From contig CAYTOJ010000004.1 in NCBI GenBank assembly GCA_964439415.1, positions 1-31,379 on the forward strand: a stretch of 31,379 nt of DNA. The letters run 5' to 3'. Positions 16,353 through 24,488 of this stretch are shown here, piece by piece. How positions within the stretch are numbered: the stretch's first letter is position 1; every line of letters begins with the position of its first letter. The translations under genes were made by a program, and so were the position numbers. Below the pieces are notes generated by a model. It was not told the DNA's origin. It ran no database searches and worked only from the letters and a program-made list of their open reading frames with translations. Source of the stretch: CAYTOJ01 sp964439415. Its GTDB lineage: Bacteria; Pseudomonadota; Alphaproteobacteria; Rickettsiales; CAZAGG01.

Positions 16353-19100
16353 ATGTCAGACAATACCAGTGCGGATGCCAATGCAAATATATTAACTTCA
16401 GCCTTGAAAATGCTGGAAGAACAGAGAGTTTTATATAGCAACAGGTTTGGCAATGCAGGCATAAAAAGTCATGAAGAAATTGTCCCTGATGTTGTAGCTG
16501 AATTTCAAGGTGAGCACACGCCGGACTTCAGATTCGGTCTGATGATGGCAGGCATGAAGGATGCTTTGAAGGGCAAAAAGATTCTGGTGTTTGGTGGGCT
16601 TGGTGACTCCTGGTATAAATTTGACCGCTGGGCACTGGATCATTTAGGTGTTGCAGAAGAAGATATCACCATAGTTGATATGGGCAAGGTTAATGACCGC
16701 CTGAAATATCAGTATGGCAATATAGAAATTTTAACGCAGGATCAAGTGGCGGCAGATCCAAGTCTGCTCAAAGGCAAGGGCTTTGACATGGCGATGGTGA
16801 TAACACCGCCAAAGCAGCACATGCAGTGTATTGAGCAGGCGTATGATCTTGGCCTGCCGATTATGGTGGAAAAACCAGCTTTCACCACTGTTAAGGAATA
16901 TGATGAATTTGAGGCAATGCGCCAGAGGAAGCAGAAGGAGCAAAACAAGCCTCTCTCCGCTTACTTTATGGATTGGGAAGCACTGCTTGCCCTGCCTTTA
17001 TATGCGGCGCTTGGCCATGAGATTCCATTCCGCGACACCATAAAATTTAAGAATGAAGAAAAGTTCAAAGAGTTTAATCAAAATGGCATTAAAGAAGTAA
17101 AAGTAACCTTCGCGGAGGGTCGTGGAAATCCACTGGTTGCATCAGGCCACAGGGGATTTTTAGGCAGGGTGGATCAAGGTGGCGGCATGGCGCTGGATTT
17201 ATTTCCGCATGTGCTTATTCCACTGGCAACTCTTGGTTTTAAACATAAGGAAATTACGGATGCAAAATACGGCACTACAACTGATAAGCTTGGTGTTTAC
17301 CAACAAATAGGCAAAGAATCTAAATGGCAAAATGTGGCTGAGTGGTATGCTCGTGCAGAAGCTATAATGGATTTCAATGGCAGGGATATTTCAGTTCAGG
17401 CGGAAGTTGGAAAGTTTGCCTATGAGAATGACATGCGCATAGAGCTGTATGACGATAAAGGCAATATGCTGAAATACGAGTTCGGCCATGAAATTGGTGA
17501 AGTGAAGTTGTTTAATGAAAAGGGGGAAGAATTAGCCAGTGCCAAGGGAATGGCTGACCCCTATGCGATGATGATGGTGCAGGCGAATCATGGATTTAAT
17601 GCAGCTAATGAAAATGCTCAAGAAAGAGGTGATAACCAGGGTGAGGTGGCCTATGGCATGGAGACACAAACCGTAATCAATTTTATTGAAGAATCTACAA
17701 AGGCAGCCAGGTCAAAAAAAGGTGGCAATAAACTCACTCAATTGGCCATGCATAAAACAAAGGAAAGGAAGGTTATAGGAAAAGCCGGGGAGGAGGCCAC
17801 GCGCAATGCTGATTATAAGGAAATAGAAATTAAGGCTGCAAATATCACCGACATCACCGATGATAACCAGTATTTCTGGACGGCGGAAGGGCCAATGTTC
17901 GATGATAAAAGAAAATGCTTCTGGTTCACTGATATTGAGAATGGGTTGCTATGCCAATATAAGCTGCATCCCGGCGAGGGCGAAGAAAAGCTGAAAATAT
18001 GGAAGCCAACCGCTGATGGAGTGGGTAAGGATGGCAGGCCAGTGCAGATGATTGGCGGCACGACCGTAATCAATCAGGATGGTAACATCATCTTCATGAT
18101 GGATAATGGTGGTGCTAACCCTGGCATTAACATGTTTAATCCCGACACGGAAGAATTTATCAACATCGGGAAAATTCCGGATTCGGAAGCTCCAAACAAC
18201 CGCCCTAATGATATAACCACCATTAAAGTGAATGATAAAGTCCTGATGCTGGTGGGAACTATGAATAAGGACTGGCATAAATGGCGCGAAGAAGATGGTA
18301 GCATTAAGCGTCTGGGCGGATTCAACCTGGTTGACCCTAATAACTTTACTCAGCACAAAATACATTTTGCTGAAAGTACAGCTAACGGAGAAGCCAAAGT
18401 CAGAGAGCCTATCATCACCAACGGTCTGGCAGATGGTGGCAAAGCCCCGGATGGCAATGGAAGAATAGTCTATTGGGCGGAGACAGTTGAAAACGCTAAC
18501 GAGCTTGGCGCAGGCATAAAGGTGTATAAAGGCACACTCAGCCATAATAATAACCGTTATGAAGTGAACAATATCGAAATCTTCAAAGATCACAAACAAC
18601 TGGGCGGTGAGCTGAATGGAAAAAGCACGCACGGCAGGCCGGACGGTGCTAATATGGCCAAGTATAAAGGCAAGGATGTTTATGGTGTCTGCGCATTGGA
18701 GACTGGCACAATCAAGTTCTTTGACGTAGAAAACGGCAACCTGGTGCTTGATTTAAAACTGCCGAAAGGCGTGGAGCGATGCACCAAGTTCGCTTTCGGT
18801 AAGGATGCAGAGGGCAAAAACATCGGTATGGTAACAACCCTTGATGCTGGCTACCGCACCCGCCGCAAAGCTGTATCAGGTGAAATAGAGTGGGACGGCA
18901 AAAATGGTAAAGTCATAACGTTTGAACTCCCGCCAGAGCTGGAGTTACATCCTGATTCTATCCGTCAGGTGAATTATCCATTCTTTGAGCAAGTGAAAGA
19001 TATGTTCCCGCAAGGTGTGCCTGACCCTAGCAATGTGAATGTAGGCGCGGCGTATGTATTACCTAAGCTAAGGCAGGCTAAGATTCCGATGGTGGCGTAA
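16353..19100 (+). CDS. Fused Gfo/Idh/MocA-like dehydrogenase and SMP-30/gluconolactonase-like protein
   Basis: The 915-residue protein has two recognisable halves. Residues about 70-470 resemble Gfo/Idh/MocA oxidoreductases: a nucleotide-binding strand-loop (ILVFGGLGDSW near 77), VITPPKQHMQCIEQA near 148, the catalytic-lysine motif EKPAF near 172, and GGGMALDLFPHVL near 276 with the conserved Asp and His. The dinucleotide loop is not a textbook GxGxxG. Residues about 495-890 resemble the SMP-30/gluconolactonase beta-propeller: EGPMFDDKRKCFWFTDI near 509, NRPNDI near 615 followed by a VGTM segment, and RPDGAN near 761. These supply the Glu, Asn and Asp expected as metal ligands. By inference, the first half could oxidise a sugar to a lactone and the second hydrolyse it. 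The substrate cannot be read from the sequence. There is no signal peptide. A small gene follows at once. Confidence 0.8.
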   Translation: MSDNTSADANANILTSALKMLEEQRVLYSNRFGNAGIKSHEEIVPDVVAEFQGEHTPDFRFGLMMAGMKDALKGKKILVFGGLGDSWYKFDRWALDHLGVAEEDITIVDMGKVNDRLKYQYGNIEILTQDQVAADPSLLKGKGFDMAMVITPPKQHMQCIEQAYDLGLPIMVEKPAFTTVKEYDEFEAMRQRKQKEQNKPLSAYFMDWEALLALPLYAALGHEIPFRDTIKFKNEEKFKEFNQNGIKEVKVTFAEGRGNPLVASGHRGFLGRVDQGGGMALDLFPHVLIPLATLGFKHKEITDAKYGTTTDKLGVYQQIGKESKWQNVAEWYARAEAIMDFNGRDISVQAEVGKFAYENDMRIELYDDKGNMLKYEFGHEIGEVKLFNEKGEELASAKGMADPYAMMMVQANHGFNAANENAQERGDNQGEVAYGMETQTVINFIEESTKAARSKKGGNKLTQLAMHKTKERKVIGKAGEEATRNADYKEIEIKAANITDITDDNQYFWTAEGPMFDDKRKCFWFTDIENGLLCQYKLHPGEGEEKLKIWKPTADGVGKDGRPVQMIGGTTVINQDGNIIFMMDNGGANPGINMFNPDTEEFINIGKIPDSEAPNNRPNDITTIKVNDKVLMLVGTMNKDWHKWREEDGSIKRLGGFNLVDPNNFTQHKIHFAESTANGEAKVREPIITNGLADGGKAPDGNGRIVYWAETVENANELGAGIKVYKGTLSHNNNRYEVNNIEIFKDHKQLGGELNGKSTHGRPDGANMAKYKGKDVYGVCALETGTIKFFDVENGNLVLDLKLPKGVERCTKFAFGKDAEGKNIGMVTTLDAGYRTRRKAVSGEIEWDGKNGKVITFELPPELELHPDSIRQVNYPFFEQVKDMFPQGVPDPSNVNVGAAYVLPKLRQAKIPMVA

Positions 19101-19325
19101 ATGACGGTATCTTTTTTAAAAAAACTACAGGGAAGCGGTAGTGCCAGAATTTATGAACTGAAAGTACCGCAGGAAGATGGACGCCTGGCATACTTCAAAC
19201 TGGCGGTTGAGCCGTTGAAAGAAGTGCTTTTCAATAAAGCCTGTAAAGAAGGCCTCACCATAAATCTGAAAGACTACGGCGAAGTTCTGGATTCGTATTT
19301 TATTCTCAAGCGCTTTTCTTTTTGA
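19101..19325 (+). CDS. Small protein coupled to the fusion enzyme, unrecognised
   Basis: The ATG directly follows the TAA of the fusion gene with no spacing, which suggests translational coupling. The 74-residue product (MTVSFLKKLQGSGSARIYEL, ending LDSYFILKRFSF) is soluble, mixed in charge and without motifs I recognise. The single cysteine is near residue 53. The predicted order is strand-strand-helix-helix-strand. It is a real gene candidate because of the tight junction and a normal bacterial composition, but no function can be given. Confidence 0.6.
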   Translation: MTVSFLKKLQGSGSARIYELKVPQEDGRLAYFKLAVEPLKEVLFNKACKEGLTINLKDYGEVLDSYFILKRFSF

Positions 19326-19355
19326 AGTTATAATGACTTGCAGTAACATACCCGC

Positions 19356-19619
19356 ATGTTCAGGGATAACACCGCAGAGAGCCGTTTTGAGTTAGATGCT
19401 GGTGGGCGGGTTGTGTTCGCTGACTATTCCAGAGAAGGGGATGTTATGGCGATACTGCACGTTGAAACGCCGCAGGAACTGCGCGGACAAGGGTTGGCCG
19501 GACGCTTGATGAAGGAAATAATGGAAAAAGCGGCTCAGGATAACTTGCGGGTAAAGTCTGTGTGCCCCTATGCGGCATCCTGGATCAGGCTGCACAGGGA
19601 GTATCATACGCTACTATAG
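19356..19619 (+). CDS. Small GNAT-fold N-acetyltransferase-like protein
   Basis: The 87-residue protein matches the short GNAT family of the YjdJ/COG2388 type. It has strands around FELDAGGRVVFADYSREG and ILHVETPQELRGQG, then the acetyl-CoA loop RGQGLAGRL (about 43-51), a helix (MKEIMEKAAQDN) and a final VKSVCPYAASWIRLH segment with the typical Cys-Pro-Tyr. Length is normal for the family (about 90). The substrate is unknown. It follows the small gene by 30 bases on the same strand, without a clear Shine-Dalgarno sequence. Confidence 0.8.
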   Translation: MFRDNTAESRFELDAGGRVVFADYSREGDVMAILHVETPQELRGQGLAGRLMKEIMEKAAQDNLRVKSVCPYAASWIRLHREYHTLL

Positions 19620-19652
19620 CGTATTTTACCCGTACAACCGCTTTAAACAAAA

Positions 19653-19964
19653 CTATTCCACGCCCATGCCGATGGCCTGCATGTAAACGTCCAGGAGCAT
19701 CTGCTCCTCATCAACCTCGGCTGGTTCGCGCTTGCGGATGGATACAACTTTGCGCATGATTTTCGGGTCAAAACCGTGTGATTTCGCCTCGCCGTAAACG
19801 CCCTTAATCTCTTCGCCGATTTCAGCTTTCTGTGATTCCAGTGCTTCTATCTTTTTAATCATGGAAAGCAGACGGTCTCCCGCTACTCCGTTCACCAGTT
19901 TAGTCCCTGCCTTGCCTGGCACGTTATCGTTCTCACTCAAAACTTTCATTGCCGCGCCGCTCAT
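19653..19964 (-). CDS. gapR: GapR-type nucleoid-associated protein (DUF2312/UPF0335)
   Basis: GapR proteins bind overtwisted DNA ahead of polymerases and stimulate topoisomerases; the family is typical of alphaproteobacteria. The core GVAGDRLLSMIKKIEALESQ, EIGEEIKGVYGEAKSHGFDPKIMRKVV and IRKREPAEVDEEQMLLDVYMQAIG matches the family throughout. Three ATGs are possible (19967, 19964, 19949). 19964 is placed best relative to AAGGGG, giving 103 residues; the family is usually about 80-95. The gene converges with the GNAT gene. A TATAAT at 19977-19982 on this strand may be its -10 box. Confidence 0.92.
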   Translation of the reverse strand: MSGAAMKVLSENDNVPGKAGTKLVNGVAGDRLLSMIKKIEALESQKAEIGEEIKGVYGEAKSHGFDPKIMRKVVSIRKREPAEVDEEQMLLDVYMQAIGMGVE

Positions 19965-20092
19965 CATGCTCCCCTTATTATATGCTTACCGTGTATCTTA
20001 AGGGAAGTATGCCCGAAGGGGACTTCTTTGCCAGCGTATAAATGGTTATATTATATATCTGTGGATAGTGTGGACTAAAAAGGGATGGGAAT

Positions 20093-20557
20093 TTGAGTAA
20101 CAGAAAAATAAGTGAATGTGGGCTTGCTCTGATTATGGAGTTTGAGGGCTTCGCGGATAAAATTTATGAGTGCCAGGGCGGTAAGCTTACAATCGGCTAT
20201 GGGCATGTAATGTCCAGGGGGGAGATTGCAAAATTCAGTGCAGGCATCAGCAAGGTTCAGGCAATTGAATTATTGCGCCAGGATGTTGCCAATGCGGAGC
20301 AATCCGTCACAAGATTAATCAGCGCGGATATTACGCCCTGGCAGTTTGATGCTCTGGTTTCCTTCACTTTTAACGTAGGAGCGGGGGCACTGCAACGTTC
20401 ATCGCTCAGGCGCAGAGTAAATGCAGGTCAGCATGAACAAGCGGCAAGGGAATTCATGCGCTGGATTTTCGCCGGCGGCAGAAAACTGGAAGGACTTATC
20501 CGCCGGAGAAAAGCAGAGGCAGACTTGTACTCAAAAGGCTACCGTCAGAGCCACTAA
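20093..20557 (+). CDS. Phage-type lysozyme (GH24 family)
   Basis: The 154-residue protein is a T4-like muramidase. The triad positions fit T4 lysozyme spacing exactly: Glu18 (EFEGF), Cys27 (YECQGG, in the place of Asp20 of T4) and Thr33 (LTIGYGH). Many phage endolysins have Cys at this position. The rest (ITPWQFDALVSFTFNVGAGALQRSSLRR, RRRKAEADLY) is typical. There is no signal peptide or signal-anchor helix, and no holin or other phage gene nearby. The start is TTG with AGGGA 7 bases upstream; the nearer ATG runs into a stop at once. Its last 4 bases overlap the end of coxA tail to tail. It may be a domesticated prophage remnant. Confidence 0.88.
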   Translation: MSNRKISECGLALIMEFEGFADKIYECQGGKLTIGYGHVMSRGEIAKFSAGISKVQAIELLRQDVANAEQSVTRLISADITPWQFDALVSFTFNVGAGALQRSSLRRRVNAGQHEQAAREFMRWIFAGGRKLEGLIRRRKAEADLYSKGYRQSH

Positions 20558-22161
20558 TGCGCTTTTGCGGTTATAACAGGCTGAGTCTCAAAAGTATGGA
20601 ATGGTGGTGGTGATGGAAGCGTCCATTCCAATGTATTTTGCGAACCCCACGGGTCATTGGATGCTTTTTTGCCCCATAACATTGTGTGAGCCACAATATA
20701 AAGAAAGAAGATCGCCCCGATACCGCCAATGTATGAGCCGTAAGAAGATATCATGTTCCAGTAATGAAAAGCCTCGTTATAATCAGGGATACGGCGTGGC
20801 ATACCTGCAAGCCCTAAGAAATGCTGCGGGAAGAAGGTAATGTTCACGCCTATGAACATGATCCAGAAGTGTATCTTGCCCAGTGCTTCCGGATATTGCC
20901 GCCCGGACATTTTTCCAATCCAGTAATAAAAGGCGGCAAATACGCCGAACAGAGAACCCATGGACATGGTGTAATGGAAGTGTGCTACAACGTAATAAGT
21001 GCCGTGTATTGGAACATCCATTGCGCCATTCGCCAGTACAACTCCGGTGACGCCGCCAATTGTGAAAAGAAAGATAAAGCCCAGTGCAAAAAGCATAGGT
21101 GTTTTGAACTGAATTGAGCCGCCCCACATGGTGGCGATCCAGCTAAATACTTTCACGCCGGTAGGCACGGCTATAATCATGGTGGCAATGGTGAAATAAG
21201 CGCGGGTATTTACGCTCATGCCCACCGTGAACATATGATGCGCCCATACCACAAAGCCCAGAAGACCTATGGCAGACATAGCCGCAACCATACCCATGTA
21301 ACCGAAAATCGGTTTTCTTGAAAAAGTCTGTATGATTTCGCTTATAATGCCAAATGCTGGTAGAATAAGGATATATACTTCAGGATGCCCGAAGAACCAG
21401 AAAAGGTGCTGAAACAGAATTACATCGCCGCCGCCTGCGGGGTCAAAAAAGTGTGTGCCAAAGTTGCGATCAGTCAGCAGCATGGTTATAGCGCCACCAA
21501 GCACAGGAACCGCCAGAAGCAGCAGAAAAGCGGTTAATAAAATAGACCAGGGGAACAGTGGCATTTTGAATAGGGTCATCCCCGGTGCGCGCATATTAAA
21601 TATTGTGACGATAAAATTAATAGCGCCAAGAATTGATGATATGCCAGCAAGGTGCAGTGCGAAAATACCCATATCCACCGCCGGAGTGCCCTGAAACATC
21701 GAGTTTGACAGGGGGGGGTAAATCGTCCAGCCCGTGCCGACACCACCTTTTACAAAAGCTGAGGCTATAATCAGTATAAAAGCCGGAACCAATAACCAGA
21801 AGCTTATATTATTCATACGCGGAAAGGCCATATCCGGCGCGCCTATCATGAGCGGCACAAACCAGTTGCCAAAACCGCCTATCAGTGCTGGCATGATAAA
21901 AAAGAACACCATTATCAATGCATGAGCGGTGAGTACCACATTATACATCTGGTAATTACCACCGAAAATCTGATTGCCTGGGGTTTGCAGTTCCATTCTG
22001 AGCAATACTGAAAAGAATGCTCCGGTAAGTGCGGCAATACCAGCAAAGAACAGGTAAAGCGTGCCGATATCCTTATGATTAGTGGAGAAAAGCCAGCGTT
22101 TCAGACCATTCGGTGTGTCATGATGATGTGCGTCATGCGCTGCTGCGTGAGTATTTGCCAT
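20554..22161 (-). CDS. coxA: Cytochrome c oxidase subunit I (aa3 type)
   Basis: Subunit I holds heme a and the heme a3-CuB site of the terminal oxidase in the inner membrane. The 535-residue protein has about 12 transmembrane segments. Visible ligands are the heme a His in TAHALIMVFF (near 78), HPEVY near 258 (CuB His and the crosslinked Tyr), the HH pair in HHMFTVGM near 306, and AHFHYTMSMG near 397 (heme a3 and heme a His). K-channel residues lie in PTGVKVFSW. The N-terminal and C-terminal tails are His-rich or soluble. It follows coxB by 22 bases. ctaB, coxG and coxC, often next, are not here; the neighbour on that side is a convergent lysozyme. Confidence 0.98.
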   Translation of the reverse strand: MANTHAAAHDAHHHDTPNGLKRWLFSTNHKDIGTLYLFFAGIAALTGAFFSVLLRMELQTPGNQIFGGNYQMYNVVLTAHALIMVFFFIMPALIGGFGNWFVPLMIGAPDMAFPRMNNISFWLLVPAFILIIASAFVKGGVGTGWTIYPPLSNSMFQGTPAVDMGIFALHLAGISSILGAINFIVTIFNMRAPGMTLFKMPLFPWSILLTAFLLLLAVPVLGGAITMLLTDRNFGTHFFDPAGGGDVILFQHLFWFFGHPEVYILILPAFGIISEIIQTFSRKPIFGYMGMVAAMSAIGLLGFVVWAHHMFTVGMSVNTRAYFTIATMIIAVPTGVKVFSWIATMWGGSIQFKTPMLFALGFIFLFTIGGVTGVVLANGAMDVPIHGTYYVVAHFHYTMSMGSLFGVFAAFYYWIGKMSGRQYPEALGKIHFWIMFIGVNITFFPQHFLGLAGMPRRIPDYNEAFHYWNMISSYGSYIGGIGAIFFLYIVAHTMLWGKKASNDPWGSQNTLEWTLPSPPPFHTFETQPVITAKAH

Positions 22162-22183
22162 TGTATAATCAACCCTATGTAGT

Positions 22184-23014
22184 TTAGTTTGCTGCCTGCA
22201 ATATATTTGTAGATTCAGTGGCGTTTGCGGTGAATTTCTTCTTCGCGGAAATCACCCATGCTTCAAATTCATCCTTCTCCACCGCCACTACTTTTATTGG
22301 CATGAAGCCGTGATTAATGCCGCAGAGCTGAGCACACTGGCCGTAATATGTGCCAGGCTTGTTGATTTTAAACCAGGTCTCGTTAGTGCGGCCTGGGTTT
22401 GTTGCTTCATTCACGCCCAAGGCTGGAACATACCAGTTGTGTATAACATCAGCCCCGGTGGTTAGAACCCGCACAGTCGAGCCTATAGGCACAACCAGAG
22501 GATTATCTACCTCCAGCAGCCTTGGCTGCCCTTGTTTTATTTCAGCACTATCAATCATTCTGCTTTCAAACTTGATGCCCTCATTATCAGGATATTCATA
22601 ACTCCAGTACCATTGGTAACCAACGACTTTTACAGTCATATCAGCATCTTGCGGCTTATCCATGTAATATAGAATTTTGAGAGAAGGCCAGGCGATTGCG
22701 ACAAGTATTATAACCGGTATAGCCGTCCAGATCACTTCCAGCTTCAGATTATGCGTTGTGGTGGATGGGATAGGGTTAGCTTTAGCGTTAAAGCGAATCA
22801 TTATGTAGACCATAAGCGCGGTAACAAAAACCACTATAGCCGTGATAACGTATAACAGGTTGTTATGAAGCGCATTCAGTTTCTCCATTACCGGGGTGGC
22901 GGGAGGCTGCATACCAAGCTGCATCGGTTGCGGGATGCCATCCGCCAGCACCGTGGTTGATAAAATCATAAGCCAGAAAGTAAGGCCAAGCACTTTAATC
23001 ATATTATTATTCAT
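22184..23014 (-). CDS. coxB: Cytochrome c oxidase subunit II
   Basis: Subunit II carries the CuA centre that accepts electrons from cytochrome c. The 276-residue protein has a signal peptide (about 1-24), two transmembrane helices (about 45-70 and 92-112) and the periplasmic cupredoxin domain. This includes the aromatic patch YQWYWSYEYP and the CuA ligands His (VIHNWYVP, near 193) and C-AQL-C-GINHGFM (near 226-237). The usual Glu between the two CuA cysteines (CxExC) is Gln here. The gene is first in the coxB-coxA unit. Confidence 0.97.
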   Translation of the reverse strand: MNNNMIKVLGLTFWLMILSTTVLADGIPQPMQLGMQPPATPVMEKLNALHNNLLYVITAIVVFVTALMVYIMIRFNAKANPIPSTTTHNLKLEVIWTAIPVIILVAIAWPSLKILYYMDKPQDADMTVKVVGYQWYWSYEYPDNEGIKFESRMIDSAEIKQGQPRLLEVDNPLVVPIGSTVRVLTTGADVIHNWYVPALGVNEATNPGRTNETWFKINKPGTYYGQCAQLCGINHGFMPIKVVAVEKDEFEAWVISAKKKFTANATESTNILQAAN

Positions 23015-23198
23015 GCCATTTAGGAAAATTATTAGACTGATAAATACAAATACTAATCATAGCTAATCAAGCGCAATATTACATTGCTGTTAAATATCCA
23101 GTCTTTATTGCGCCGCACAACACTTAGTTGTGGAAATATAGGAGAGTAAAACTAGAAACGTATCCCTTAGTTTAATAAAATGAATAGATTGGTCAGGG

Positions 23199-24485
23199 AT
23201 GCAAATTAATAGTTTATGCAAGAATCTAACCTTTCAGGTAGTGCTGGCAATAATCCTGGGTATTCTCGCGGGTATATATTTTCCGGATTTCTCCAAACAG
23301 ATGCAGCCCCTGGCTGGCGCTTTCATCAAGATGATAAAAATGGTGATCTCGCCGATAGTGTTCCTGACTGTTGTTATAGGAATAGCCAGCATTGGGGATG
23401 TTAAAAAGGTAGGAAAACTTGGTCTTAAAACAATAATTTATTTTGAAGTGATCACCACGCTGGCCATGGTGCTTGGGATAATAGTTACCAACATTTTTGA
23501 GCCTGGTAAGGGTATGGATATATCCAAGGCTGATTCCGTGGATATCTCAAAATATCTCACAAAAGCCTCTCAGGTTGCTCATGCATCCAATGTTGATTTT
23601 GTGATGGGTGTGATTCCCAGCAGTTTTGTTGGCGCATTCGCTGATAATGACCTGCTCCAGGTGTTATTCGCTGCGGTACTGTTCGGGGTTGCTCTGGCGG
23701 GAATGGGGGAGAAAGCCAAGCCGGTAAATGATCTTTTAAACACTATTTCAAAAGTATTCTTCGGTATAATCAATATACTTATGAAACTTGCACCGCTGGC
23801 GGCTTACGGCGCAATGGCGCATATGGTGGCAACGCTCGGCACGGATAGCCTGGGGCCTCTGCTGAAGCTGATATTCTACGCGCTGCTTACCATGTGCCTG
23901 TTTGTTTTCGGGGTGTTGCTTCCTATCGGTATGTACTATAAAATCAATATATTAAAGCTGATAAGATATATAAAGGATGAATTACTGATAGTCATTGGTA
24001 CTGGTTCATCAGAAACAGTATTGCCCCGCGTTATGGGCAAAATGGAAAAACTGGGCTGTAACGATTCGGTTGTGGGGTTTGTGATACCAACCGGGTATTC
24101 GTTTAATCTGGATGGTACATCCATATATCTGGCTATGTCGGTTATATTCATCGCGCAGGCTTTCGGGGTGGATTTAACTCTGGGGCAGCAGTTATCGGTA
24201 ATCGGTGTTATGTTGCTTACATCCAAAGGCGCGGCCGGTGTAGCGGGCACGGGATTCATTGTTCTGGCGGCAACAGTGCAAACAACTGGCATAGTGCCCG
24301 TACAGGCGATAGGCATTCTGCTGGGGATAGACCGGATTATGTCCTCAGTTCGGGCGGTGGTGAATTTAATCGGCAATAGTTTTGCCACCATGCTGATGGC
24401 GAAAATTGAGAATGAACTGGATGAATCGCAGACACTCGCGGAATATCGGCAGGCGTTTAACAGGCCTGATATGCAAACCATATAG
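23199..24485 (+). CDS. dctA: Dicarboxylate/amino acid:cation symporter (DctA/GltP type)
   Basis: The 428-residue inner-membrane carrier of the DAACS family takes up C4-dicarboxylates or acidic amino acids with Na+ or H+. Hairpin 1 reads GTGSSETVLPR (about 269), where Ser-Ser-Ser is more common. The TM7 motif is NLDGT (about 306, usually NMDGT or NLDGT), and hairpin 2 reads KGAAGVAGTGFIVLAAT (about 347). The segment KMEKLGCNDSVVGFVIPTGYSFNLDG is close to DctA, which favours dicarboxylates. The start is ATG, with AGGG directly before it and no ideal spacing. A response regulator starts 3 bases after the stop, so the two are co-transcribed. Confidence 0.9.
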   Translation: MQINSLCKNLTFQVVLAIILGILAGIYFPDFSKQMQPLAGAFIKMIKMVISPIVFLTVVIGIASIGDVKKVGKLGLKTIIYFEVITTLAMVLGIIVTNIFEPGKGMDISKADSVDISKYLTKASQVAHASNVDFVMGVIPSSFVGAFADNDLLQVLFAAVLFGVALAGMGEKAKPVNDLLNTISKVFFGIINILMKLAPLAAYGAMAHMVATLGTDSLGPLLKLIFYALLTMCLFVFGVLLPIGMYYKINILKLIRYIKDELLIVIGTGSSETVLPRVMGKMEKLGCNDSVVGFVIPTGYSFNLDGTSIYLAMSVIFIAQAFGVDLTLGQQLSVIGVMLLTSKGAAGVAGTGFIVLAATVQTTGIVPVQAIGILLGIDRIMSSVRAVVNLIGNSFATMLMAKIENELDESQTLAEYRQAFNRPDMQTI

Positions 24486-24488
24486 GCT

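Noticed and set aside
17949..18632. Minus-strand reading frame of 227 codons opposite the fusion enzyme
   Set aside because: It is the antisense shadow of the lactonase half, whose motifs are clearly coded on the plus strand.
20001..20034. Possible hairpin (GAAGT / ACTTC with inner CCC / GGG) between gapR and the lysozyme
   Set aside because: The stem is short and interrupted and has no T-run, so it could not be called a terminator or operator.
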